Shown here: positions 35,686 through 43,333 of the stretch, in pieces
Numbering within the stretch: position 1 is the first letter of the stretch
Layout of the letters: each line of letters begins with the position of its first letter
Source of the DNA: Thalassomonas haliotis
GTDB lineage: Bacteria > Pseudomonadota > Gammaproteobacteria > Enterobacterales > Alteromonadaceae
Reading direction: 5' to 3'
Assembly (NCBI RefSeq): GCF_028657945.1
Contig: NZ_CP059693.1
Location: 4,340,001 to 4,404,000 of the forward strand
DNA length: 64,000 nucleotides
Translations under genes and position numbers: made by a program
The notes under the pieces: model-generated
Told to the model about the DNA's origin: nothing
Databases searched by the model: none
What the model saw: the letters and a program-made list of their open reading frames with translations, nothing else

Positions 35686-36162
35686 ATTTTCTCTATGCAG
35701 AACAGTTTCTGAAGACTCTATTTTATCAGAACCAGAATCAACCCATGATAGTATGCCTGATAAAGAATTCCCTCCTTCAGTAATACTCAGTAAGTACGTA
35801 ATGTGTCCTCTATACTTTTTATTGCTATTTTCACCCGTGAGAATTACATGCCCATCTCGAAAGAAACCTTTCATTTTAAAGTTTTTTATTTCTGTTTCTT
35901 CAGTATCATTATGATACTTGACAACTGTCATGAAACCTTTTATCTGCTGTGCATGTTGTGTAAGAGAAATCTTTGAAATGTCTTTCGCACCTTCATGTTC
36001 ATTTATTTCTTCCCACACACCATTTATATCTAGTCCTTGATATATAAATGACTTATACCAAGGAGCAATAATATTGTTAAAAACTTGCAACAGGAAAAAA
36101 ATAATAAATGACGTTAATATTCCGGCTATTACACCATAAACAATTGTTTCCTCAGTGCTCAT
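35680..36162 (-). CDS. Hypothetical membrane-anchored protein, cassette-like
   Basis: A 160-residue protein not recognised as a known family. One N-terminal membrane helix (VIAGILTSFIIFFLLQVF) is followed by a cytoplasmic or periplasmic beta-rich domain starting with DINGVWEEINEHEG, which has the GxW opening common in lipocalin-like folds. GGAGATAGG lies just before the ATG. The start is 15 bases after a GTTAGGT core-like heptamer (36177-36183) and the stop lies inside a GTCTAAC heptamer, the arrangement of an integron gene cassette. The AT content is higher than in the flanking metabolic genes. Confidence 0.6.
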   Translation of the reverse strand: MSTEETIVYGVIAGILTSFIIFFLLQVFNNIIAPWYKSFIYQGLDINGVWEEINEHEGAKDISKISLTQHAQQIKGFMTVVKYHNDTEETEIKNFKMKGFFRDGHVILTGENSNKKYRGHITYLLSITEGGNSLSGILSWVDSGSDKIESSETVLHRENV

Positions 36163-36448
36163 CCTATCTCCTAAGTACCTAACAGATATTACGTAGACGG
36201 CTCAGTAATGCCCGTACCATAAATTAAATTCTCGCTAATACCCCATAACATCAATGAATTAGAAAGTGTATAACAAACACTTTAAGGCTAATGCCTTCAT
36301 CACGCACTACCTCAACATTAGAGTTATATTAAGGCTTAGTAAAAAACTTGCCTGTTAACATCCAGGGAAATACAGTTTACGGCATACAAGCTGCTGCATC
36401 GGCGTTGAGACACAGCAGCCTGGCTGCTTTACCCCGTAATTACCCGGT

Positions 36449-36727
36449 TTATTCCTTCGTTATTTTGCCAGCCAGCTTAGGTGTGATGATAAGCTGGCCT
36501 TGATTTACCCTAATGCTGATCTTTTGCCCGGTGGCAAATCCGGCCAACTTAAGCCACTTTCCCCTGAGCACAATGCAAGGCTCAAGCTTTACCGGCACAT
36601 AGTTAATACCTATGCCGCGGGTTTTAGAAGCCGTACAACAAACCGTTTCCTGCACGGTAAGTTGCCGATAAGTGGGATATTTTACTTTTGCCGAGTCTGG
36701 CTCTGACGTATGATGATATTCAGCCAT
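36449..36727 (-). CDS. SymE family type I toxin
   Basis: A 92-residue protein. The C-terminal half, CIVLRGKWLKLAGF then TGQKISIRVNQGQLIITP, is the AbrB-like SymE domain; in E. coli SymE condenses nucleoid and is an SOS-induced toxin held down by the antisense RNA SymR. The N-terminal part (KVKYPTYRQLTV) also fits SymE relatives. The ribosome site is AGAGAGA. A structured leader lies upstream and a terminator for an opposing transcript is at 36882-36927. No LexA box was identified with confidence. Confidence 0.8.
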   Translation of the reverse strand: MAEYHHTSEPDSAKVKYPTYRQLTVQETVCCTASKTRGIGINYVPVKLEPCIVLRGKWLKLAGFATGQKISIRVNQGQLIITPKLAGKITKE

Positions 36728-36818
36728 GACGTTCTCTCTGTAAGTTCGTTGTGGTTAGCGACCTCTGGGTGTGTTGGCACTCAGGGGTTGCGACTTGAGC
36801 TGTTGCCTAAAGGGCAAC
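36728..36818 (-). promoter_or_regulatory. Structured 5' leader of symE, conserved in a second unit
   Basis: On the minus strand the leader contains hairpin GTTGCC/GGCAAC (36802-36818), then an imperfect hairpin starting CCCCTGAGTG and closing CACCCAG, then CTAACCACAAC before the ribosome site. The same order and the blocks ACCCCTGAGTG and GCTAACCACAAC recur on the plus strand at 37649-39232, split there by an IS element. Conservation between two divergent units suggests a functional RNA leader. Confidence 0.6.
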
Positions 36819-36881
36819 TGCTGGTGAACTAAATATCTGAAATGGGTGCCCTCCTTAATTGGATGGATCGCACTATTAAAT

Positions 36882-36927
36882 AAAGACCTTTTAGCTGGAT
36901 AAATCAACAGCAAGAGGTCTTTTTTTT
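36882..36927 (+). terminator. Plus-strand terminator facing symE (possible antisense RNA end)
   Basis: The stem AAAGACCT/AGGTCTTT with a 25-base loop ends in an eight-T tract on the plus strand. No plus-strand gene lies between it and 35398, so it probably ends a non-coding transcript running antisense to the symE start and leader, in the position expected of a SymR-type RNA. The promoter of such an RNA was not found with confidence. Confidence 0.55.
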
Positions 36928-37648
36928 AAAAAGAAATTTATCGGAAGATATTATAAGTAAGCTTTTCTATTTATTAGGAAATATATGACTGTTAATGTCA
37001 TAAATGCACTCAAAACAGGCCTTAATGAGTATCAAGGATAAACGATAGGATCATCAAGTTTTTTAAATACTCAGTAATTTATAAATTAAGGTAAGGAAAT
37101 TAAACATACATACGGAAATAAAATTTTATGTAAAATTGCCAGCAGATCTTTTTCGCGGTGGCACGCCAACAAAGCACAAATTTAACTGTCTGAGTAACAA
37201 TATGGGACATATATGGTCACTCCGCAAAGGCATCGAAATGTGCCATGATTGAAAAGTTATCAAGCAATATCAATCAAATATACGGTAAAAAGTGGCGTCC
37301 TAATATCTCAAGGCGCACTCACCGGTCATGCCATTACAATCAAACGGTGAGCGACAGCCATAAAGAAAGGTTTACAGCCAAGTCTCAACCTGATCTTACT
37401 TACCTGTAAATGATAAATCACAGTGTTTACTTATTGTTTTTAAAGCTGATTATCAAAGAGGCATGCAGGTCAATTATCACCCCCAACATTCCCCCAACAC
37501 TGTGGATTTATATAGTACTTTGTACTATAGCTTAAAGGGTCAAACAACAATTTATCAACAACCAGCGGAGGTGTTTTGCTTTACCTATACAGAGGTAGTA
37601 GCGGTAGTAAAAAGTAGAGCCAATAAAGAGTAAGTGTTAACAAAGAGC
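36928..37648. other. Gene-free AT-rich stretch
   Basis: No coding frame is supported. The only sharp structure is the perfect palindrome at 37511-37529. Confidence 0.5.
37511..37529. promoter_or_regulatory. Perfect 8-bp inverted repeat
   Basis: TATAGTAC-TTT-GTACTATA is a perfect 19-base dyad about 150 bases before the IS element and upstream of the second symE-like leader. It looks like an operator, but no regulator can be named. Confidence 0.45.
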
Positions 37649-37718
37649 AATTGTTTAACCGGCAAAACGCCGAAAGAACAATTAAGCGCTACCCCTGAGT
37701 GCTGTAACACTCAGCGGC
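37649..37718 (+). promoter_or_regulatory. Leader hairpins of the second symE-like unit (5' part, cut by the IS)
   Basis: A nested hairpin, AATTGTT (37649-37655) with AACAATT (37677-37683) enclosing CGGC/GCCG, is followed by a perfect 7-bp hairpin CTGAGTG/CACTCAG. The IS target CTCAGCGGC overlaps the 3' arm of the latter. The leader resumes at 39213. Confidence 0.6.
37710..37718. repeat. Left target-site duplication of the IS element
   Basis: CTCAGCGGC, identical to 39213-39221. Confidence 0.93.
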
Positions 37719-39212
37719 CTGTCTCTTGATCACAAATCATTTAACTCTTTCAGTAATTCTAAAGACTCAACTAGCTCCATCAGATTAATCCACCCTGACC
37801 ATAGTGCTTTAACCCCAACACGACCGGTCCGCTTACTGTCATACCAACCCCCAAGCCTTGCAATGGCATAATACATCCAATATAACGATGGTGGCTGAAC
37901 GGGTAGCTTCTTATTTTTCTCCGTCTTCTTCCATAAGAGTTTCCATGTTAGCTGGCTCATACAGCTTGTACAGGGAACCTTTTGAGCTTCCTCTTTATCT
38001 TTTATTAATTCTTGGAATTGTAAAAACCTGACAGCAACAAAGGCTAATATAACGGCTATTCTTTTGAAGTTTTCGCGGCTTTGCATTCGTAACTTGCCTA
38101 CTTGTGCACCATCTGATTTCCATGTTTTATGGAATTCTTCTATGCGCCAGCGAAGTTCATAGTACCTGACTATTTTCCTTGCTTGCTCTGCACTGTTAAC
38201 AGGCTCTGATGTATATAATATCCAGTGGAGATTTTCTGTTGCTTCGTCCGTGCAGTCTTCCCGACAGACAACCATATTTAGTGATATTTCTTTAGAGCCT
38301 CTTGCTTTCTGCGGTCTTTTAAGTGTGATGTTTCTATAACTAAGCCCTATATTAGCAGTACGTGCTTTACGTGCCCCTTTTTGTTTGATTTCAATCGTAA
38401 AATAATCCTCAGGCACCATTTCAGATAAGGCATCTTTTAGTTTGCCGGCAGGATTATTTAAGGTGCGATTTTCGGTTGCCCTAACCAGAAACCGATGACC
38501 CTTTGATAACTGGAAATCAAGGTACTCATAAATATCCGCTTCCCTGTCACAGACATCGATGACATTATCTTTTGAATCCATTCTGTTAGCTAATACTTCA
38601 ATGTTCTTCTGCCATTTGAAGCTTTTCTTTTCTTGAGGTGGCCTGCATTGAAGGTCGTGTGCTTTACCGGTCATCTTTTTTTCCCGGTAAGCATAATCTT
38701 GGTTGGCCAGTCCTAATATTCTCTCTGACTGGGCATCTATCATTAACGTTGAATGAGCAAATAAAGTACGACCTTTACTGCTTTTGCAGTCTTTACCTGC
38801 AGAAGTCACTTCACCTAATTCATCACAAATAGAGTGCCTGAAACTTAAGCCGGTGGTATCTTGGATGGCGAGAACTAATGGGCGTTGTGCCACTATTTCA
38901 TCTGTTTTTAGGAAGCCGGCATGAGCGATATCTTCAGCCTTGATGGAAGGATTACGGATTAGCCGGTATGCGCCTTCAATAGCGGCAACATCAGCACTTG
39001 CTTTAACTACAGAACTTCCAACATTAGCTGCCATATCGCCTGCGATTTTAACAAGTCTCTTTGTTCTTCTAAGATCCCCTAAATCAGCATCTCCAAATAG
39101 CAACTTTGCCCAAGCTTCATGATTTTCCGTAAACATTGAGTGTGCTCGCAAAAGGAGAGATTAGATCACACTTACCTCAATTTTACTAACAAAATTTGTG
39201 TATAAGAGACAG
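37719..39212 (-). mobile_element. IS50/Tn5-like insertion sequence (IS4 family)
   Basis: A 1494-bp element with one transposase gene. Its 19-bp ends are CTGTCTCTTGATCACAAAT at the left and, inverted at the right, CTGTCTCTTATACACAAAT (16 of 19 match), very like Tn5/IS50 inside and outside ends. It is flanked by a perfect 9-bp target duplication CTCAGCGGC (37710-37718 and 39213-39221), the size expected for this group. The intact gene, ends and duplication suggest recent insertion. Confidence 0.95.
37730..39136 (-). CDS. IS4 family (Tn5-like) transposase
   Basis: About 468 residues from the ATG at 39136 (a TTG 15 bases upstream is in frame). The DNA-binding N-terminus WAKLLFGDADLGDLRRTKRL is as in Tn5 transposase. 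Catalytic residues fit the DDE set: Asp in AIQDTTGLSF, Asp in DVCDREADIYEY, and Glu within the YREK signature Y-x2-R-x3-E-x6-K (YELRWRIEEFHKTWK). The C-terminal dimerisation domain is present. The frame is intact, so the element may be active. Confidence 0.95.
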   Translation of the reverse strand: MFTENHEAWAKLLFGDADLGDLRRTKRLVKIAGDMAANVGSSVVKASADVAAIEGAYRLIRNPSIKAEDIAHAGFLKTDEIVAQRPLVLAIQDTTGLSFRHSICDELGEVTSAGKDCKSSKGRTLFAHSTLMIDAQSERILGLANQDYAYREKKMTGKAHDLQCRPPQEKKSFKWQKNIEVLANRMDSKDNVIDVCDREADIYEYLDFQLSKGHRFLVRATENRTLNNPAGKLKDALSEMVPEDYFTIEIKQKGARKARTANIGLSYRNITLKRPQKARGSKEISLNMVVCREDCTDEATENLHWILYTSEPVNSAEQARKIVRYYELRWRIEEFHKTWKSDGAQVGKLRMQSRENFKRIAVILAFVAVRFLQFQELIKDKEEAQKVPCTSCMSQLTWKLLWKKTEKNKKLPVQPPSLYWMYYAIARLGGWYDSKRTGRVGVKALWSGWINLMELVESLELLKELNDL

Positions 39213-39221
39213 CTCAGCGGC
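39213..39221. repeat. Right target-site duplication of the IS element
   Basis: CTCAGCGGC, identical to 37710-37718. Confidence 0.93.
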
Positions 39222-39256
39222 AGCTAACCACAACAGATACTAGTGAGGTATCCACC

Positions 39257-39445
39257 ATGGCTAACCCTAATGATATGCCAGAGTTTCACTCGGTTAAAGT
39301 TTCTTTAACAGAAAATATACCAAGCCCCCAATATCCGCCACCAACGCATGCCGCGACTGTAGCCCGTACCGGCAAGCGCGGTAATAGCGGCTGTGCCAGC
39401 ACTTGTATGCGGATAAACCTTATCGGAGGCAGGTATCATGTCTGA
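39257..39445 (+). CDS. Truncated SymE-like N-terminal ORF
   Basis: A 62-residue frame after a GAGGT ribosome site and after a leader homologous to that of the symE gene at 36727. Its start (MANPNDMPEFHSVKVS) and TVARTGKRGNSG resemble the SymE N-terminal region, but no AbrB-like toxin domain follows. So it is a diverged or truncated paralogue, perhaps now a translated leader. Its stop overlaps the next ATG by a few bases, which favours coupled translation. The IS element has cut its leader and probably its promoter. Confidence 0.45.
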   Translation: MANPNDMPEFHSVKVSLTENIPSPQYPPPTHAATVARTGKRGNSGCASTCMRINLIGGRYHV

Positions 39446-39716
39446 AGCACATACTCCCCCTGATGAAGAAGTCACCCTGGAACAGTGGTCAAGTGAGCTG
39501 CTTGACCTTTGCGACGACTTTTGCCAATTCAGTCAGGAATGCGCTTTTTTATTTGATGCCTTCGCAGCGGTTGCCAAAGAGCCGGAATGCATCACCGAAG
39601 ATACCAGCGAAGGTATCAGGCATATTAACTTTTGGCTTAAATATCAGGTTATAGGTTATCGGGAAAAAATAAACCGGCTGCATAACATCTGGGGAGTTTT
39701 CAAGCGTAAACAGTAA
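39438..39716 (+). CDS. Small acidic hypothetical protein, coupled to the SymE-like ORF
   Basis: A 92-residue protein with GGAGGC just before its ATG, overlapping the previous ORF. The sequence is helical and acidic at first (TLEQWSSELLDLCDDFCQFS) and basic at the end (GVFKRKQ). Three Cys lie in the first half. The family was not recognised. Position suggests a partner of the symE-like unit, but no function can be given. Confidence 0.55.
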   Translation: MSEAHTPPDEEVTLEQWSSELLDLCDDFCQFSQECAFLFDAFAAVAKEPECITEDTSEGIRHINFWLKYQVIGYREKINRLHNIWGVFKRKQ

Positions 39717-39743
39717 GGCAAATAAAATTTGCCCAAAATAGCA

Positions 39744-39793
39744 CGGGTGAGGTTTTTGTGCTCATGGTCTGAGCCATATTAAAAACTCACCCG
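39744..39793. terminator. Bidirectional terminator-like hairpin
   Basis: CGGGTGAG (39744-39751) pairs with CTCACCCG (39786-39793), with T and A runs inside the arms and an inner hairpin GCTCA/TGAGC. It lies between two convergent small genes. Confidence 0.55.
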
Positions 39794-39825
39794 CTTTAAA
39801 ATAAAAAAGCACTCAGGCTAAATTA

Positions 39826-40131
39826 TCACAACCTTTTCGGTTGCCAGTCCCACCACTCATGCTCACCATCCTTCCGTACTTCTTGCAGCCGATAGACCAG
39901 CCAGTTTACATGAAACACGTTATCTTCATCACGCCAACATGCTTCGGTAGACGGAGGTATTACCGCAACAGCACTTTTGTTCTCTTCGGGCTGTATGGTG
40001 ATCCCCTCTTCCGGATCAACTTTTAAAACGCAACCGCTAAATTTATTCTCATGCAGAACGGTGGACTTATCTGTATCTATATATTGAACCTGAACATAAA
40101 TTTTTTCATTGAGTAAATCATTTAACGTCAT
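39826..40131 (-). CDS. Hypothetical 101-residue protein
   Basis: Not recognised. It is a soluble, probably beta-rich protein (IYVQVQYIDTD, FSGCVLKVDPEEGITIQPEE) with a Trp-rich C-terminus (HEWWDWQPKRL). The pattern resembles small Sm-like or SH3-like barrels. AAGGACATAA precedes the ATG. It is alone on its strand. Confidence 0.5.
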   Translation of the reverse strand: MTLNDLLNEKIYVQVQYIDTDKSTVLHENKFSGCVLKVDPEEGITIQPEENKSAVAVIPPSTEACWRDEDNVFHVNWLVYRLQEVRKDGEHEWWDWQPKRL

Positions 40132-40543
40132 CGTTTTATGTCCTTATCTTATTTTAAATGGACTCTGTGGATATACCTTCATACCGGGTATTAACGCTTT
40201 GTTAAGAGACAATAATATCGTTGGCTCAAGCATTGAATGAAGCAAAACAGCCAGTTGTATTTTGCCCCGCTTGAACGGCTTATATTACGAGTATGAGTAT
40301 TACGGCTCCGATAGCAAATGCTGGACAATAAGCTACGCTTGATAATAGCTAAAACAGGCAAAGGATATTGCTAATAAAACTCCTCCACCCATTAGTGCAT
40401 TAATAATACATTACTGTTATCTCAGCAAAATACCTTACCGCCATTAAGCTTTTTCAGGAAAAGTAAATTTCCCCCTTCTTGTCTTTGTCTTTGTTCTTAT
40501 TAGTTATTGTAAAAATTGAAACATTCAGATAATATCACACACA
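40132..40543. other. Gene-free stretch upstream of the iron receptor operon
   Basis: No gene is seen. The right part should hold the promoter for the TonB receptor operon, just before the Fur-like box. Confidence 0.5.
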
Positions 40544-40562
40544 AATACGAATCACTCTCATT
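40544..40562. promoter_or_regulatory. Fur-box-like site
   Basis: AATACGAATCACTCTCATT matches the inverted-repeat form of the Fur consensus (AATGATAATCATTATCATT) at 14 of 19 positions. It lies 32 bases before the likely start of the TonB siderophore-type receptor gene, as expected for iron repression. Confidence 0.45.
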
Positions 40563-40593
40563 TGCAACAGCATTTACAATAAAGGAAGGGAAC

Positions 40594-42753
40594 TTGAAAC
40601 AAGCCACTCTCAAACCGTTGTCAATTATAACTAGCGTTATTGTTCAAGGTTTAGTTTGCACCTATGCCCTGGCTGCAGAAGTAACAAATTTAAACGAAGA
40701 AGAAATAGAAAGAATCGAAGTTATTGGTAAATTGTCTCTCTATTCGGCAGTAAAAACCAATACCCCTATTGTGGAGACTGCTCGCTCAATTTCGGTTGAA
40801 ACCCAACAAAATATCATTGATAAAGGTGCGCTTCGCCTGGACGACACTTTTACCTACAGTGCCGGGGTTACCGGTCAAACTTATGGTTTTTCTACCCGGG
40901 GAGACTGGGTGAAAGTACGGGGGTTGGACGTACCCCAATACCAGGACAGCCTGCAATCGCTTTTTGGCAATTACAATAATACCCGGCCGGATGTTTATAC
41001 CCTTGAACAAGTTGAAATTCTTAAAGGGCCTGCCTCTGTACTGTATGGCAAGGGATCGCCTGGAGGCCTGGTAAATGCCGTGAGCAAGCGGCCAAAAGAT
41101 GAGTCTAAACATGAAGTGGTCGCTTCAATGGGCAATTTTTCAAGAAAGCAATTTGCGTTTGATTCAACGGGAGCAATCGACAGCGACCACACTTTTCTCT
41201 ATCGCATGGTAGGTGTTTATAGAGACTCAGACACCCAGGTCGACTTTGTTGACGATAATACTTTCGTTATCGCCCCTTCTTTAACCTGGCGTCCTAACGA
41301 CGATAGTGAAATTTCATTATTGCTAAATTATACCGAGACTGAAAGTGATACCGGCGCCCAATTCTTACCTATTTCAGGCACCTTAACGCCAGCGCCAAAC
41401 GGTAACTACATTCCTGCCAGCCGCTATACCGGGGAATCTGATTTTAATAAATACGACGCCGAAACACTGTCGGTCACCCTAGTGGCTGATTATGATCTTT
41501 CAGAAGACTGGACTGTCTCAGTCAATTCTCGCTATACCGATGCAAGTGCCGATTACCAACAAGCCTGGACCTCTTTCATTGGCGGCGATCGCTACGTATA
41601 TAATGCTGACGGCAGCTTGTACAAAGACGGCACAGTACCGAGAACATTTTACCGTAAAGATGCGACATCAGATCAAGCGGCCATTGATATTCGCCTGATT
41701 GGCGAAATACAATCAGGTGACTGGCAACATGCTTTACTGATGGGTACTCAATATCAGGATGTGACCACTGACAGTGACGGTTACTTTGCTTGGGCGGTTG
41801 GTTTTGATGCTGCCACCAGAGGCCCAGATGCCACCTTTGGCGATACCTACTGGCTAAATTTGTTCGACCCTGAGCAGGGAAACCAGCCACCGGAAGCTTT
41901 ATTAGATAGCCTTTATAGCGACAACCCGAAAACCAAAAGTAAAGATTTGGGTATATACCTGACCGATCAAATCTCCTATGACAATTGGATTTTAACGCTG
42001 GGACTAAGATATGACGACAGCGAAAGCAAAACCCTCAGTGCTCGCCAAAAGGACGATGCAACCAGTTTTAGCGGTGGCCTGTTATATGCCTTCGACTCTG
42101 GTATTTCACCTTATGTAAGCTTTGCCGAGTCTTTTGACCCCGTGATCGGCAACAATGGTCATCCTGCCGACCCGCAACCTTTAAAACCCATGGAAGGAGA
42201 ACAATGGGAGTTTGGTGTTAAATATCAACCCACGGCATTCCCGGCGTTAATGACCTTAGCCTACTTTGATATTGAACAAAGTAATTTACCAGATCCGTTA
42301 ACAAACCCAGGTGAAAACTGGAAACAACAAAGTGGTGTGACCACCGTTACCGGTTTTGAATTCGAAGCTGTTGGCGCTATTGGCGACTTTACTTATGAAG
42401 TTAATGCCAGCCGTCTTAATACCGACAGTCCGGAAGGTTTTCAACTCGCCAGTGTACCCAAAAATCAAGCATCTACCTGGATAACCTATCGACCTACAAA
42501 TCAGCTGTTAGGTTTTAAAAGCGGCTTAGGTATTCGATATACTGGCGAAAGTTATGGCGGCGCTGATACTATCAAAACACCCAGCTATACCCTGTATGAT
42601 CTGATGCTGGGTTACTCGCTCGATCAGTGGGATTTGAGCGTTAACGTGCAAAACCTGTTTGATAAAGACTACCAGGCAAGTTGTTTATACCGCGGCGATT
42701 GTTTCCCCGGTAACCAGCGTACCTTAGTTGGCCGCGTTCGTTATGTCTTTTGA
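40594..42753 (+). CDS. TonB-dependent siderophore-type receptor
   Basis: About 719 residues from the TTG at 40594, chosen because AAGGAAGGG lies directly before it and a signal peptide (SIITSVIVQGLVCTYALAA) follows at once; the longer frame from 40516 would run across the Fur-like box. There is no STN domain. The plug carries VKVRGLDVPQYQDSL and VEILKGPASVLYGKGSPGGLVN, and the barrel ends in the typical VGRVRYVF. These features match the FhuA/ferrichrome-like siderophore receptors. It is first in an operon with a small membrane protein and a PepSY protein. Confidence 0.9.
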   Translation: MKQATLKPLSIITSVIVQGLVCTYALAAEVTNLNEEEIERIEVIGKLSLYSAVKTNTPIVETARSISVETQQNIIDKGALRLDDTFTYSAGVTGQTYGFSTRGDWVKVRGLDVPQYQDSLQSLFGNYNNTRPDVYTLEQVEILKGPASVLYGKGSPGGLVNAVSKRPKDESKHEVVASMGNFSRKQFAFDSTGAIDSDHTFLYRMVGVYRDSDTQVDFVDDNTFVIAPSLTWRPNDDSEISLLLNYTETESDTGAQFLPISGTLTPAPNGNYIPASRYTGESDFNKYDAETLSVTLVADYDLSEDWTVSVNSRYTDASADYQQAWTSFIGGDRYVYNADGSLYKDGTVPRTFYRKDATSDQAAIDIRLIGEIQSGDWQHALLMGTQYQDVTTDSDGYFAWAVGFDAATRGPDATFGDTYWLNLFDPEQGNQPPEALLDSLYSDNPKTKSKDLGIYLTDQISYDNWILTLGLRYDDSESKTLSARQKDDATSFSGGLLYAFDSGISPYVSFAESFDPVIGNNGHPADPQPLKPMEGEQWEFGVKYQPTAFPALMTLAYFDIEQSNLPDPLTNPGENWKQQSGVTTVTGFEFEAVGAIGDFTYEVNASRLNTDSPEGFQLASVPKNQASTWITYRPTNQLLGFKSGLGIRYTGESYGGADTIKTPSYTLYDLMLGYSLDQWDLSVNVQNLFDKDYQASCLYRGDCFPGNQRTLVGRVRYVF

Positions 42754-43330
42754 GCAAACTAGTCAAAATCCGGCATTGCTAACTGCAATGCCGGAACTAC
42801 TGCTCATTATACTTGCCTGCTCTTTGATTTTATCGGGCATGTTATTGCTATGGACCAACTGGCAAAAAAAGCAGTCTTCGCCATGGGCTAAAATTGTCGG
42901 CTGGACATTAGTCAGCCTGGCAACACCTTTTTGGATCACAGCCTATGGCCCGGAATTTGGCATTACCTTTGAACTCATTATTATAGCCTTGTTCGCTTGG
43001 GCGCTTATTGTTATTAATTATGATCTTAAACCGCTAAAAGCACTGCCGCGCAGTCAAATAAATGCAAAAGCAAGTAGCAATAAAAAACGCATCGGTGCGC
43101 AAGTTATTGCAGTCATAGTGTTATGTCCCATTGTCAGTCTTTGCCTCTCGCTCGCGTTCGGCTCACTCTTGCCTATTTCATTGCCTGATCAGCTGGTAGT
43201 CGAAGCACTGGGGTTTCCCATTATCTGGAGCCTCTTTGCCATATGGCTCTGTTATACGAAAAAGTTTTGGCAGCTCTGCACCCTGCTACTGGTGTTGTCA
43301 CTAGTGTATATCTGGCATACCTTTGGATAA
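42743..43330 (+). CDS. Hypothetical membrane protein in iron-uptake operon
   Basis: A 195-residue protein with five or so membrane helices (LLLIILACSLILSGMLLL, IVGWTLVSLATPFWI, LIIIALFAWALIVIN, VIAVIVLCPIVSLCLSL, LVVEALGFPIIWSLFAIWLC). The ATG at 42743 overlaps the end of the receptor gene, so translation is coupled. No motif is recognised. Its place between receptor and PepSY genes suggests a part in handling the imported iron complex. Confidence 0.6.
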   Translation: MSFEQTSQNPALLTAMPELLLIILACSLILSGMLLLWTNWQKKQSSPWAKIVGWTLVSLATPFWITAYGPEFGITFELIIIALFAWALIVINYDLKPLKALPRSQINAKASSNKKRIGAQVIAVIVLCPIVSLCLSLAFGSLLPISLPDQLVVEALGFPIIWSLFAIWLCYTKKFWQLCTLLLVLSLVYIWHTFG

Positions 43331-43333
43331 CTC

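Noticed and set aside
36687-36714. Possible plus-strand promoter (TTGCCG, TATGAT) for an antisense RNA inside symE
   Set aside because: The spacer is only 15 bases and the -35 is weak, so it was not listed as a promoter.
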